Below are positions 9,074-17,855 of a stretch of DNA of 64,000 nt, piece after piece. The position numbers were made by a program, and so were the translations under genes. The stretch spans positions 900,321-964,320 of the forward strand of contig CP031964.1 of assembly GCA_003443635.1 (NCBI GenBank). The letters are read 5' to 3'. The stretch's first letter is position 1, and every line of letters starts with the position of its first letter. Source of the stretch: Flavobacteriaceae bacterium (GTDB lineage Bacteria > Bacteroidota > Bacteroidia > Flavobacteriales > Flavobacteriaceae). The notes under the pieces are model-generated. The model saw nothing but the letters and a program-made list of their open reading frames with translations, had not been told where the DNA came from and searched no databases.

Positions 9074-9658
9074 ATGGAACCAACTTTGAAAGTTATTCAG
9101 CTATATAAAAACGAAACCCGGCTTATTAAAAAAGCAATACAAAACGATCGAGAAGCGCAACATTTATTATATGAGTTGCATTCGCCAAAAATGTTGAGTG
9201 TATGCAGATATTATATAAGTGATGTACAACATGCTGAAGAAACTATGCTTAATGGTTTTTTTAAAGTGTTTACAAAATTAAAACAATATAAAAATAAGGG
9301 AAGTTTTGAAGGATGGATAAGACGTATTATGGTAAGAGAAGCAATTTCATTTTTAAGACAAAAAAAACAAATTGAATTTGCTACAGATGATATAGAAATT
9401 TCTACTGCTACTATTACAAATAATATAAAAACTGAAATAGAAGTTGCAGAAATACAGCAACTTATAGATAAACTTCCAGAAGGATATAGAATTGTATTTG
9501 TGATGTATGCAATTGAAGGTTACAAACATCACGAAATAGCAGAGTTATTAAATATAAATGAAGGAACTTCTAAATCACAATTATTTAAAGCTCGCAAATT
9601 ATTACAACAGCAAGTAATTGCATTAAATACAGTAAGTAATGGCACCAATGAAATTTGA
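9074..9658 (+). CDS. ECF-type RNA polymerase sigma factor
   Basis: 194 residues of the sigma-70 ECF group. Region 2 covers about residues 25-100 (ending in GSFEGWIRRIMVREAISFLR) and region 4 about 130-185 (LPEGYRIVFVMYAIEGYKHHEIAELLNINEGTSKSQLFKARK), joined by a short linker. The next gene overlaps its end by 20 bases in another frame, so the two proteins are likely made in fixed ratio. That gene encodes a one-helix membrane protein, so an envelope signal is plausible. The target genes are not visible. Confidence 0.93.
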   Translation: MEPTLKVIQLYKNETRLIKKAIQNDREAQHLLYELHSPKMLSVCRYYISDVQHAEETMLNGFFKVFTKLKQYKNKGSFEGWIRRIMVREAISFLRQKKQIEFATDDIEISTATITNNIKTEIEVAEIQQLIDKLPEGYRIVFVMYAIEGYKHHEIAELLNINEGTSKSQLFKARKLLQQQVIALNTVSNGTNEI

Positions 9659-10433
9659 AAATAATATTAAAGATAAATTAGAAGAACGCAAATTAATACC
9701 TAGTGATAATGCTTGGGAAATACTTCAAGAGCGTTTAGATAGTAATACAAGTAAAAGAACAAAAAAAGGATTCTGGTGGCTCGGTATAGCTGCGAGTTTT
9801 ATAGGAATGCTGATAGTGGTTACAGTATTTTTTAATAAAAATGAAGATTCAGAGTTGCCAAAGCAATTAGTAGATGTAGAAGAAACTAATGTATTAGATG
9901 TAGAGAATACTTCTGGAAATAAAGAAACAACGTTGCAGAACGAAGCTGTAACAGATGTGCCTGATGAGTTTGAAAGTAAAACATTAGAGACTATAGATAA
10001 AATTAAAAAAACACCTGAGTTTAAAAAAGAATTGAACTTAAAGCAGAAAGAGATAATTACTGAAGAAAATAAAAATATAACTATTGCACAAACAAAAACC
10101 GAAGATGAAATAGATGTTGATAAAGTTAAAGAGACAAAAGTATTAACTATAGAACAACAACAAATCAATGCTATTGTAGCAGAAATTAATAAACTGGATA
10201 AAGCTTCAAATACATTAAATATAAATTCAGAGGTTGATGCTCTTTTACAAGAAGCGCAAAAAGAAATTGCATTTAATAAACTATATAATCAAGCTATTAA
10301 AACGGTAGATGCAGATGGATTACTTCAAGACGTTGAAGGAGACTTGCAAAAATCGTTTAGAAATAAAGTTTTTAAGGCTTTAGTAGATGGTTATAAAGAT
10401 GTACGAACTGCAGTAGCTAACCGAAACAACTAA
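9639..10433 (+). CDS. One-pass membrane protein, possible anti-sigma partner
   Basis: 264 residues: about 45 cytoplasmic residues (KFENNIKDKLEERKLIPS, then SDNAWEILQERLD), one transmembrane helix at about 47-65 (FWWLGIAASFIGMLIVVTVFF), then a long acidic and helical periplasmic part. It starts inside the ECF sigma gene; ATG codons at 9639 and 9648 both fit. The layout of short cytoplasmic helix, one membrane helix and periplasmic domain is that of an anti-sigma factor, but there is no zinc-binding HxxxCxxC motif and I recognise no named family. The anti-sigma role rests on gene context only. Confidence 0.7.
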   Translation: MAPMKFENNIKDKLEERKLIPSDNAWEILQERLDSNTSKRTKKGFWWLGIAASFIGMLIVVTVFFNKNEDSELPKQLVDVEETNVLDVENTSGNKETTLQNEAVTDVPDEFESKTLETIDKIKKTPEFKKELNLKQKEIITEENKNITIAQTKTEDEIDVDKVKETKVLTIEQQQINAIVAEINKLDKASNTLNINSEVDALLQEAQKEIAFNKLYNQAIKTVDADGLLQDVEGDLQKSFRNKVFKALVDGYKDVRTAVANRNN

Positions 10434-10489
10434 TCAATCAAATCAAAACGAATATTAAACAAATTAAAAATCATCAAAAACGAACAGTT

Positions 10490-11581
10490 ATGAGAACAAT
10501 TACAAAAATATTAATTGTATGTATATGCTATTTTTTTGTACTACAAATTAATGCACAAGACACAGAGAAAAATAATAACAAGGAGAAAATAGAAGCTTTG
10601 AAATCTCTTAAAGAAACTATTGAAACAGAAGAGAAAAACCTTTTAAGAGAAACTGTAGAGAGTATTAACGAGCGCCTAGATAAAGGGAAGATTACAAAAA
10701 CTGAAGCTGATAAATTAAAAAAAGAAGCTGCAAAAAAACATGCTTTAAATATTGAAAATAGAATTGCTATTATAGATAATAAAATTGCTTTTTTGGGACG
10801 TAATTCGGATGAAACAAATACTAAAACTGGTGATGATCCTAATCTTGTGATTAGCTTGTTTGGAAAAAGAGATAAAAAAGGAGATGACAAAAATGTATTT
10901 CGTATTGGAAGCCGAAGAGATAAACCAAGAAAGTATGACAGACGCACCACAAGTGATTTTGTTTTAGCTTTTGGATTGAATAATGCGATTATAGATGGAG
11001 AATCTTTTGATGATACACCTTATGAACTTGGAGGCTCTCGATTTTTTGAAATAGGATGGGCCTGGAAAACACGAGTATTTAAAAACACCAATTTTTTAAG
11101 ATTAAAATACGGTTACTCGTTTCAAATTAATGGATTGAGGCAAAAAGATAATGTCATTTTTGTACAAGATGGTAACGAAACTAGGTTAGAAGAATTTAAC
11201 TTTAACCTAAGGAAATCTAAACTTACAAATACTAATCTTGTATTTCCAGTGCATTTCGAGTTTGGCCCATCTAAAAAGAGAGAGTATGACGATTATTTTA
11301 GATATTCAACAAGGCATCAATTTAAAATAGGTGTAGGAGGGTATGCTGGGTTTAATATAGGAACACGTCAAAAATTGAAATTTAGAAATGAAAATGGCGA
11401 TCGTGTAAAAGATAAAATTAAGCAAAATTTTAATACTACAGATTTTATATATGGCTTAAGTAGTTATATCGCTTTTGGTGATACAGCGCTCTATGTAAAA
11501 TATGATCTATCACCAATTTTTAAAGATCAACTCGTAGATCAAAATAATATTTCGGTTGGCTTGCGCTTTGATATGGATTAG
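10490..11581 (+). CDS. Exported protein: coiled coil followed by a probable beta-barrel
   Basis: 363 residues. A signal peptide ends near INAQD. Residues about 25-100 are a charged, heptad-like helix. The remainder, from about residue 145, has alternating strands with aromatic ends (FVLAFGLNNAI, FEIGWAWKTRVF, LRLKYGYSFQI) and ends in VGLRFDMD, consistent with an outer-membrane barrel, though the final residue is not Phe. It follows the sigma/partner pair by 56 bases and is probably co-transcribed, so it may be a target or the sensed envelope component. No family recognised. Confidence 0.65.
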   Translation: MRTITKILIVCICYFFVLQINAQDTEKNNNKEKIEALKSLKETIETEEKNLLRETVESINERLDKGKITKTEADKLKKEAAKKHALNIENRIAIIDNKIAFLGRNSDETNTKTGDDPNLVISLFGKRDKKGDDKNVFRIGSRRDKPRKYDRRTTSDFVLAFGLNNAIIDGESFDDTPYELGGSRFFEIGWAWKTRVFKNTNFLRLKYGYSFQINGLRQKDNVIFVQDGNETRLEEFNFNLRKSKLTNTNLVFPVHFEFGPSKKREYDDYFRYSTRHQFKIGVGGYAGFNIGTRQKLKFRNENGDRVKDKIKQNFNTTDFIYGLSSYIAFGDTALYVKYDLSPIFKDQLVDQNNISVGLRFDMD

Positions 11582-11608
11582 CAAAAGTTTTATTTGAATA
11601 GCAGTTTT

Positions 11609-11642
11609 TAGGTGTGTAAAAATCCTTATTTTTATACACCTA
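11609..11642 (+). terminator. Stem-loop between the sigma operon and dnaG
   Basis: A 13-base stem (TAGGTGTGTAAAA with TTTTATACACCTA; one G-T pair) ends 13 bases before the dnaG start. It lacks a long T tail, so it may be a weak terminator or a leader structure of dnaG. Confidence 0.5.
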
Positions 11643-11655
11643 ATTTCTGTTTATT

Positions 11656-13617
11656 TTGATCTCAAAATCCACCATAGATAAAGTTTTTGAAACTGCTCGG
11701 TTAGAGGAGGTTATTGGAGATTTTGTTCAACTTAAAAAATCAGGAAGTAGTTTTAAAGGATTAAGCCCGTTTAGTGAAGAACGCACACCGAGCTTTATGG
11801 TATCTCCTGTAAAACAAATATGGAAAGACTTCTCAACAGGAAAAGGAGGGACAGTGATTTCTTTTTTAATGGAACATGAGCATTTTACTTATCCTGAAGC
11901 TATAAAGTACATAGCAAATAAGTATAATATTGAAGTTGAAGAAACAGAACTATCTAACGAACAGAAAGTAGAGGCTAGTGAGCGAGAAAGTATGTATTTG
12001 GTTAGTGAATTTGCAAATACGTATTTTCAAAACATACTTCATAAAACTGACCAGGGAAAAGCAATAGGATTAAGTTATTTTAAAGAACGCGGTTTTACTA
12101 GCGAAACCATTAAAAGATTCCAATTAGGATATGCTTTAGATAAATGGACTGCATTTACAGACGAAGCTATTAAAAAAGGTTACGCTCTTAAATACCTTGA
12201 AAAGACAGGGCTTACTATTATAAAAGAAGAAAAGCAGTATGATCGTTTTAAAGGGCGTGTACTATTCCCTATTCATAGTATGTCTGGTCGAGTACTTGGG
12301 TTTGGCGGACGCATTTTGGCTAACAATAAAAATGCCGCTAAGTATTTAAACTCTCCTGAGAGTGATATTTATCATAAAAGCAAAGTATTGTATGGTATTT
12401 ATCAAGCAAAACAAACCATAGCTAAAGAAGATAATTGTTATTTAGTTGAAGGATATACAGATGTTATTCAATTTTCACAAAAAGGTATTAAAAATGTAGT
12501 ATCCTCTTCAGGAACAGCATTAACTCCAGATCAAATTCGTTTAATAAACCGCTTAACTAAAAATATTACTGTACTATTTGATGGTGACGATGCAGGAATA
12601 AGAGCATCTATTCGTGGGATTGATTTGATCTTAGAACAGGGAATGAATGTTAAAGTATGTACTTTCCCTAAAGGCGAAGATCCTGATAGTTTTGCAAAGC
12701 AAAATACATTAGAAGAGTTAAATACATATCTTCAGGAAAATGCTAAAGATTTTATAAGATATAAAGCTTCTTTATTAATGGAAGAAGCTAAAAATGATCC
12801 TGTAAAAAAAGCAGGGTTAATTAGAGATATGGTTACAAGTATTTCTAAAATTCCAGACCGTATTCAAAAAGAAGTATACGTACAAGAATGTGCCCGAATA
12901 ATGGAGATTAGTGAAGATGTATTGTTTAGCACATTAGCACAAATTGGTAAAAAAGAATTAAAAGAAGCAAACAAAGCATATCAGCAACATCAAAAGCAAA
13001 CTGCTTTTGATGTTGTAAAACATAAAGCTCCTATTAAAAAAATAGATGTTCAGTTTGAGTTAGAGCATCGTATTATAGAACTCTTATTACTCTATGGTAA
13101 TAAAACAGAGGATTTTGAAGATTTAGTTTTAAAAGAAACTGAATCTGGAGATTTAACCTTAGAGCCCGTAATACATCAAGCAAGAGTGTTTGAAAAAATA
13201 TATTTGGATTTGCAGGAGGATGAGATGGAATTTACAAATGAAAACTTTAAAACATTATATTATACCATTATCGATGCTTTAAATCAAGATAAAGATTTTG
13301 CAATTGAAAATTTTGTGAATACTGTAGAACCTGATATGGCCGGAGAAATAACAAGTATATTAATGAATGATGAGCGCTATACATTACATGATTGGGAACG
13401 AAATAATATTTTCCCTAAAGCAAAAGAACTCGGGATAGCACAATTGGTTAATGAAACTATTTTAAATTTACGACGCTTTTTAATAGATCAAAAAGTAGAA
13501 GAGTTTAAACGTGATACAATTAAAAATTCTAATAATAATTCACTATTAGAGGACGTGTCTAATTATACCAATTTAAAAATGCTACTGTCAAGAAAATTAA
13601 ATCGCGTTTTAGGATAA
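11656..13617 (+). CDS. dnaG: DNA primase DnaG, zinc ligands lost
   Basis: Makes RNA primers at the replication fork. The 653 residues show an N-terminal CHC2-like domain (1-100), a TOPRIM core (VEGYTDVIQFSQKG, LFDGDDAGIRAS) and a C-terminal helicase-binding region. The zinc ribbon is degenerate: the four positions normally Cys, His, Cys, Cys, with spacing 3/18/3, are Ser37, Ser40, Asp58 and Thr61. The rest of the fold (GLSPFSEERTPSF, DFSTGKGG) is kept. The start is TTG at 11656, giving the conserved MISKSTIDKVFETAR beginning. Confidence 0.95.
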   Translation: MISKSTIDKVFETARLEEVIGDFVQLKKSGSSFKGLSPFSEERTPSFMVSPVKQIWKDFSTGKGGTVISFLMEHEHFTYPEAIKYIANKYNIEVEETELSNEQKVEASERESMYLVSEFANTYFQNILHKTDQGKAIGLSYFKERGFTSETIKRFQLGYALDKWTAFTDEAIKKGYALKYLEKTGLTIIKEEKQYDRFKGRVLFPIHSMSGRVLGFGGRILANNKNAAKYLNSPESDIYHKSKVLYGIYQAKQTIAKEDNCYLVEGYTDVIQFSQKGIKNVVSSSGTALTPDQIRLINRLTKNITVLFDGDDAGIRASIRGIDLILEQGMNVKVCTFPKGEDPDSFAKQNTLEELNTYLQENAKDFIRYKASLLMEEAKNDPVKKAGLIRDMVTSISKIPDRIQKEVYVQECARIMEISEDVLFSTLAQIGKKELKEANKAYQQHQKQTAFDVVKHKAPIKKIDVQFELEHRIIELLLLYGNKTEDFEDLVLKETESGDLTLEPVIHQARVFEKIYLDLQEDEMEFTNENFKTLYYTIIDALNQDKDFAIENFVNTVEPDMAGEITSILMNDERYTLHDWERNNIFPKAKELGIAQLVNETILNLRRFLIDQKVEEFKRDTIKNSNNNSLLEDVSNYTNLKMLLSRKLNRVLG

Positions 13618-13624
13618 ATAAAAA

Positions 13625-14254
13625 TTAAGCAAGCTCCATATGCCTAGCCTGATTAATTAAATCTACTAAATTAGTAACATTTAATTTTTGCATTAGCCTT
13701 GCCTTATATGTGCTTACAGTTTTTTCATTTATCTCTAACTCTCTAGCAATTTCTTTATTTTTTCTCCCAGAGCATAATAGTTTTAACACCTCTACCTCTC
13801 GGGTAGATAGTTTTTTATAGTAGCCGGTTTTTCTTTTACCCTGCTCATCAAAAGCAAGACGTTGTGCTAATTCGTTACTAATATAAATACCGCCATTGTG
13901 TACTTTTAATATGGCATCTTTTATTGTCTGAGTATCGGCAGTTTTTGCTAGATAACCTGAAGCGCCTGCTTTAATAGTGCTAACAGCGTATATTTCTTCT
14001 GGATGAGAACTAAACATAATTACTTTTACTTCAGTAAACTCTTTTTTTAGAGTTCTGAGTGCAGTAATACCGTTAAGTTCTGGTAAATCAATTTCAGAAA
14101 TTACAACGTCAACATTGTTTTTTGTAACAAAATCAAAAAGTTCTTTTCCGGAGTTAACACTTCCTATAACGTCTATGTCATAAGATGACTCAAAAAGCAT
14201 TTTGAGTCCAGTTCTTATAATTGGATGATGATCAGCAACTAATACTTTAATCAT
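13625..14254 (-). CDS. NarL/FixJ-type response regulator with altered phosphorylation site
   Basis: 209 residues: receiver domain about 1-120, then a LuxR-type helix-turn-helix about 140-205 (LSTREVEVLKLLCSGRKNKEIARELEINEKTVSTYKARLMQKL). The receiver is odd. The acceptor position reads ISEIDLP, so Glu54 stands where Asp is expected, and the acidic pocket reads VADHHP with one Asp replaced by His. The conserved lysine is kept (SGYLAKTAD). No histidine kinase gene adjoins. The protein may act without phosphorylation. It is convergent with dnaG, 7 bases apart. Confidence 0.92.
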   Translation of the reverse strand: MIKVLVADHHPIIRTGLKMLFESSYDIDVIGSVNSGKELFDFVTKNNVDVVISEIDLPELNGITALRTLKKEFTEVKVIMFSSHPEEIYAVSTIKAGASGYLAKTADTQTIKDAILKVHNGGIYISNELAQRLAFDEQGKRKTGYYKKLSTREVEVLKLLCSGRKNKEIARELEINEKTVSTYKARLMQKLNVTNLVDLINQARHMELA

Positions 14255-14324
14255 AATATAATCTGTTTTAAATATTTAAGTTTATACAGAAGTAGGGATT
14301 CTTATATTATTGATGGAATTTTCA

Positions 14325-14332
14325 CAAATTTA
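14325..14332 (-). promoter_or_regulatory. -7 promoter element of the response regulator gene
   Basis: On the minus strand this reads TAAATTTG, an exact TAnnTTTG. It would give a leader of about 65 bases. Confidence 0.45.
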
Positions 14333-14380
14333 GCAAAAAAAAACCGTTTTTAAGATTTATTATTTAATAAATTTCCAATT

Positions 14381-15169
14381 TTACTTTAAATCATTAGGTA
14401 TTTCACAAATGGGAATTGGTATCATTTTATGCTTATTTGACGAGTTATAACGTTTAAAAATTTTAAATACTTCTCTTTGTCTGCCACTAAAATCGTTTAT
14501 AGTTTTTCCTTTTTCATTTTCTTGCATAGCCCATTCCAATTCATCATAATTTGCTCCAATTTGATCTTCATCACTACGAGCATCTCCAAATAAACCATCA
14601 CTTGGAGCTGCTTTTAATATTGATTCAGAAACCTTTAAAAACCTCCCGATTTTATAAACTTCAGACTTTAATAAATCTGCAATAGGGCTTAAATCTACAC
14701 CACCATCACCATATTTTGTATAAAAGCCAACACCAAAATCTTCAACTTTATTCCCTGTTCCAACTACCAATAATCCTAATAATCCTGCATGATAATATAA
14801 AGTTGTCATTCGTAAACGCGCTCTAGTATTAGCTAGTGCCATGTCTACAATTTCTTGCTTTCCGTTTAATGTAACTTTAGTTTTAAAATTTTCAAAAACA
14901 GGTGTTAAATCTACTCGTGTGTCTTTTACATTAGGAAAGTGTTCTTTCAATAAAGCAATATGCTCTTGAGCTCTTGTAACATGACTTTTGGCTTGATGAA
15001 TGGGCATCTCAATACATAAAACATCTAAACCTGTTTTAGCGCAAAGTGTTGAGGTCACTGCAGAATCTATACCTCCAGAAATGCCAATTACAAAACCATT
15101 TACTTTAGCATTACTAGCATAATTTTTAAGCCAATCTATAATATGATTTACTACTTTTTCTGTTTTCAT
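14381..15169 (-). CDS. nadE: Ammonia-dependent NAD+ synthetase
   Basis: Last step of NAD synthesis, amidation of deamido-NAD. The PP-loop ISGGIDSAV lies near residue 30, and DGGVDLSPIADLLKSEVY and the RSDEDQIG segment follow. At 262 residues it has only the synthetase domain, with no glutaminase, so ammonia should be the nitrogen source. The frame could be extended upstream to 15223, but the nadE promoter element (15210-15217) lies inside that extension, so the ATG at 15169 is the start. It is divergent from gldB. Confidence 0.94.
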   Translation of the reverse strand: MKTEKVVNHIIDWLKNYASNAKVNGFVIGISGGIDSAVTSTLCAKTGLDVLCIEMPIHQAKSHVTRAQEHIALLKEHFPNVKDTRVDLTPVFENFKTKVTLNGKQEIVDMALANTRARLRMTTLYYHAGLLGLLVVGTGNKVEDFGVGFYTKYGDGGVDLSPIADLLKSEVYKIGRFLKVSESILKAAPSDGLFGDARSDEDQIGANYDELEWAMQENEKGKTINDFSGRQREVFKIFKRYNSSNKHKMIPIPICEIPNDLK

Positions 15170-15197
15170 TACTTGATGTTTTATAATAAAGAATAAG

Positions 15198-15217
15198 TAC
15201 CTTTGCAAGCAAAAATA
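15198..15217. promoter_or_regulatory. Symmetric two-way promoter of nadE and gldB
   Basis: TACCTTTGC (plus, for gldB, from 15198), two A, then GCAAAAATA (minus strand TATTTTTGC, for nadE, to 15217). Two TAnnTTTG elements face each other across two bases, so both -7 elements share one near-palindrome and the predicted transcription starts cross. Confidence 0.6.
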
Positions 15218-15273
15218 AACCAAATCTGTATAATTTATAGACGTTAATATCGTTAAGTTTTCAATATTAAAAT

Positions 15274-16236
15274 ATGCGAAAGTTATTTAGTGTTATTATA
15301 ATTGTATTTGTTCTTCTTTTTTCTTGTGAGAAAACAAATAAGTTAGAGGAGGAAATAGATTCTATTTCGATGGATGTTTCTGTTGAGCGTTTTGATCAAT
15401 TATTTGCAAATACATCTCCTGAAAATTTATCGAAGTTAAAAGAAGAATACTCATTTATGTTTTCTAAAAGGTATAACGATTCTGTTTGGATTAATAGAAT
15501 TAATGATACTTTACTTCAACAATTAGCGATAGAAACCAAAAAGAAATTTAGTGATTTTAGTGAAGTAGAATCTGAAATAGAATCTTTTTTCAAGCACTTA
15601 AAACATTATAATAAAACATTTAAAAAACCAAGAATTATAGGTTATACAGATTATGTTGACTATAGAAATAAAATATTTGTAACAGATTCTATTGTTTTAA
15701 TTGCATTAGATACTTATTTAGGAAGTACCCATGAATTTTACCAAGACATACAACGATATTTAGTGCAGAATTTTGAGTCCTCACAAATTGTTTCAGATTT
15801 AGCCTCAGAGTATGCTAAACAAAAAGTTTATCAATCTAAGCGGAAAACATTTTTAGATGAAATGATTTACTATGGTAAAGAATATTATTTTAAAGATGTA
15901 ATGATTCCTTTTAAAACTGATGCAGAAAAAATTGGATATACATCTGATCAAATAAATTGGGCTATCGCTAATGAATATAATATCTGGACCTATTTTGTAG
16001 AAAACGAATTGTTATTTGATACAGATACTAAACTTGTAGTTAAGTTTATTAATCCGGCACCATTCTCGAAATTTGGATTAGAATTAGATAATGAATCTCC
16101 AGGACGCTTAGGTAGATATATAGGTTGGCAAATCGTTAAATCTTATATGGATAATAATGAAGTATCATTAGAAAAATTATTGACAACTGAAGCCGAAGAA
16201 ATTTTTAATAAAGCAAAATTTAAACCACGCAAATAA
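15274..16236 (+). CDS. gldB: Gliding motility lipoprotein GldB
   Basis: 320 residues with a lipoprotein signal (LLFSC, Cys18 as the lipid anchor) and the GldB family body, including the PAPFSKFGLELDNESPGRLGRYIGWQIVKSYM stretch near the end. GldB is needed for gliding and type IX secretion in Flavobacterium johnsoniae, although its biochemical role is unknown. Its stop TAA shares its last base with the ATG of gldC, so the two are translationally coupled. The promoter is the symmetric element at 15198. Confidence 0.9.
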   Translation: MRKLFSVIIIVFVLLFSCEKTNKLEEEIDSISMDVSVERFDQLFANTSPENLSKLKEEYSFMFSKRYNDSVWINRINDTLLQQLAIETKKKFSDFSEVESEIESFFKHLKHYNKTFKKPRIIGYTDYVDYRNKIFVTDSIVLIALDTYLGSTHEFYQDIQRYLVQNFESSQIVSDLASEYAKQKVYQSKRKTFLDEMIYYGKEYYFKDVMIPFKTDAEKIGYTSDQINWAIANEYNIWTYFVENELLFDTDTKLVVKFINPAPFSKFGLELDNESPGRLGRYIGWQIVKSYMDNNEVSLEKLLTTEAEEIFNKAKFKPRK

Positions 16237-16574
16237 TGGCAAACACACATACTTCTAAAATTGAACTTACTATAGGATTAGATGAGAATAGGATTCCAGA
16301 AAATTTATCATGGACAGCTCCTGATGGAGGAGTAATGAATGAAGAGGCAAAGGCAATATTATTATCGGTTTGGGATAGTAAAGCAAAAGAAGCATTACGT
16401 ATTGATTTATGGACCAAGGATATGCCTGTAGATGAAATGAAAATCTTTTTTCATCAAACTTTAGTAGCTATGAGTGATACATTTAATAGAGCAACTCAAG
16501 ATGAAAAAATGACGGCTACAATGAAAGATTTTTGTGATTATTTTGCTGAAAAATTAGAGCTTAAAAATAATTAA
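16236..16574 (+). CDS. gldC: Gliding motility protein GldC
   Basis: 112 residues, no signal peptide, cytoplasmic. The sequence IELTIGLDENRIPENLSWTAPDGG and the downstream MKIFFHQTLVAMSDTFNRATQDEKM agree with GldC. It always follows gldB in gliding Flavobacteriia and is reported to improve, but not be essential for, gliding. The start overlaps the gldB stop by one base. It ends directly against the convergent rodA gene, with no space between the two stops. Confidence 0.9.
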   Translation: MANTHTSKIELTIGLDENRIPENLSWTAPDGGVMNEEAKAILLSVWDSKAKEALRIDLWTKDMPVDEMKIFFHQTLVAMSDTFNRATQDEKMTATMKDFCDYFAEKLELKNN

Positions 16575-17855
16575 TTACCATTCGTTAATTCGATTAGAAT
16601 CAAGTTTTACAAATATAAATAATAGTAAAGTAAAGCCCCAAAGCCCAGAACCACCATAGCTTAAAAACGGAAGTGGTATACCCACTGTTGGTATTAAACC
16701 CATAACCATCCCGATGTTAATCATAAAGTGAAAAAATAGGATAGCTGCGAGACTATAACCGTAGATCCGACTGAATTGAGATTTTTGAAGTTCAGCTAAA
16801 AATAAAATTCGCACTAAAAGCAGTACAAATAAGAGTACTACAAAACTACTCCCTAAAAACCCCCATTCCTCTCCTACAGTACTAAAAATATAATCTGTAT
16901 GCTGTTCGGGTACAAATTTCCCAGTAGTTCGTGTGCCTTCTAAAAAACCTTTTCCCAAAAAACCTCCAGAACTTATTGCTTTTTCAGATTCACGCAAATT
17001 ATAAGCAAAAGTTTTTTTCATTTGCTCTAATCTTACAGGATCTTTTTCTAGACGTAACCATAAGCTTATCCTATCTTTCTGATGTGTTTTTAAAACAGAA
17101 TTATAAAAAAACTGGACTCCAAAAGTGAATCCTACACAAATTAGAGAAATAAAAATAGGACGTAATATGCTAGACTTTTTTCTTTTAATAAAAAAGTGAT
17201 GTACAAAAATTAATATGATTGCAATTATAAATGTAGGAATTGCAGAAAATTTTAAAGTAGATACTGCTAATGCAATTATCCCGAATATTATATATAAATA
17301 AATATTGGAAATGCCTTCTCTATAAAACACAAAAAATAAAGCAGTATAAACAAGCGTACTTCCAGCATCATTTTGAAGTAGAATTAAAAATGCGGGTAAT
17401 AATATAATAGCAAGTGTTTTTAACTGATCTTTAAGAGTTGTAATATTAGTTTGTAAATCACTGATATATTTTGCAACTGCTAGTGCTGTAGCAACTTTTG
17501 CAAATTCGCTAGGTTGAATTGTCATTCCTCCAATTGCGTACCAGGATGTTGCTCCATTTACGTTTTTTCCGAAAATAAAAAGCCCTAAAAGGGACAATAT
17601 TGCAGTAAAATAGATAATGCTAGCAAAACGTTCATAAAACTTTGCTTCAAGAGATAGTACTAAAAGAATTAATACAAAAGAAAAAAGTATAAATACAAGT
17701 TGTTTGCCATAAGGTTGACTCATGTCAAAATAACTTGTGATTTCCCCTGAAGCAGATGCAGACAATATATTTAACCATCCAAAACTTACTAAAAGTAAAA
17801 ATAGAAGGATTATAATCCAATCGAATTTTAAATTTTTACTTCGATTCAAATTCAT
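16575..17855 (-). CDS. rodA: Rod-shape peptidoglycan polymerase RodA
   Basis: 426 residues with about ten transmembrane helices, a SEDS family glycosyltransferase that builds lateral wall peptidoglycan with PBP2. Landmarks are GATSWYAIGGMTIQPSEFAKVA, LLQNDAGSTLVY, and the C-terminal GIPLPFLSYGGSGLWG. It is last in the minus-strand mreB-mreC-mreD-mrdA-rodA unit and starts where mrdA ends. Confidence 0.95.
   Translation of the reverse strand: MNLNRSKNLKFDWIIILLFLLLVSFGWLNILSASASGEITSYFDMSQPYGKQLVFILFSFVLILLVLSLEAKFYERFASIIYFTAILSLLGLFIFGKNVNGATSWYAIGGMTIQPSEFAKVATALAVAKYISDLQTNITTLKDQLKTLAIILLPAFLILLQNDAGSTLVYTALFFVFYREGISNIYLYIIFGIIALAVSTLKFSAIPTFIIAIILIFVHHFFIKRKKSSILRPIFISLICVGFTFGVQFFYNSVLKTHQKDRISLWLRLEKDPVRLEQMKKTFAYNLRESEKAISSGGFLGKGFLEGTRTTGKFVPEQHTDYIFSTVGEEWGFLGSSFVVLLFVLLLVRILFLAELQKSQFSRIYGYSLAAILFFHFMINIGMVMGLIPTVGIPLPFLSYGGSGLWGFTLLLFIFVKLDSNRINEW

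Noticed and set aside
9725-10168. Minus-strand frame of 147 codons antisense to the possible anti-sigma gene
   Set aside because: Ser/Phe/Val-rich composition expected from the reverse of Lys/Glu-rich coding; the sense gene overlaps the sigma gene and has a clear membrane helix.
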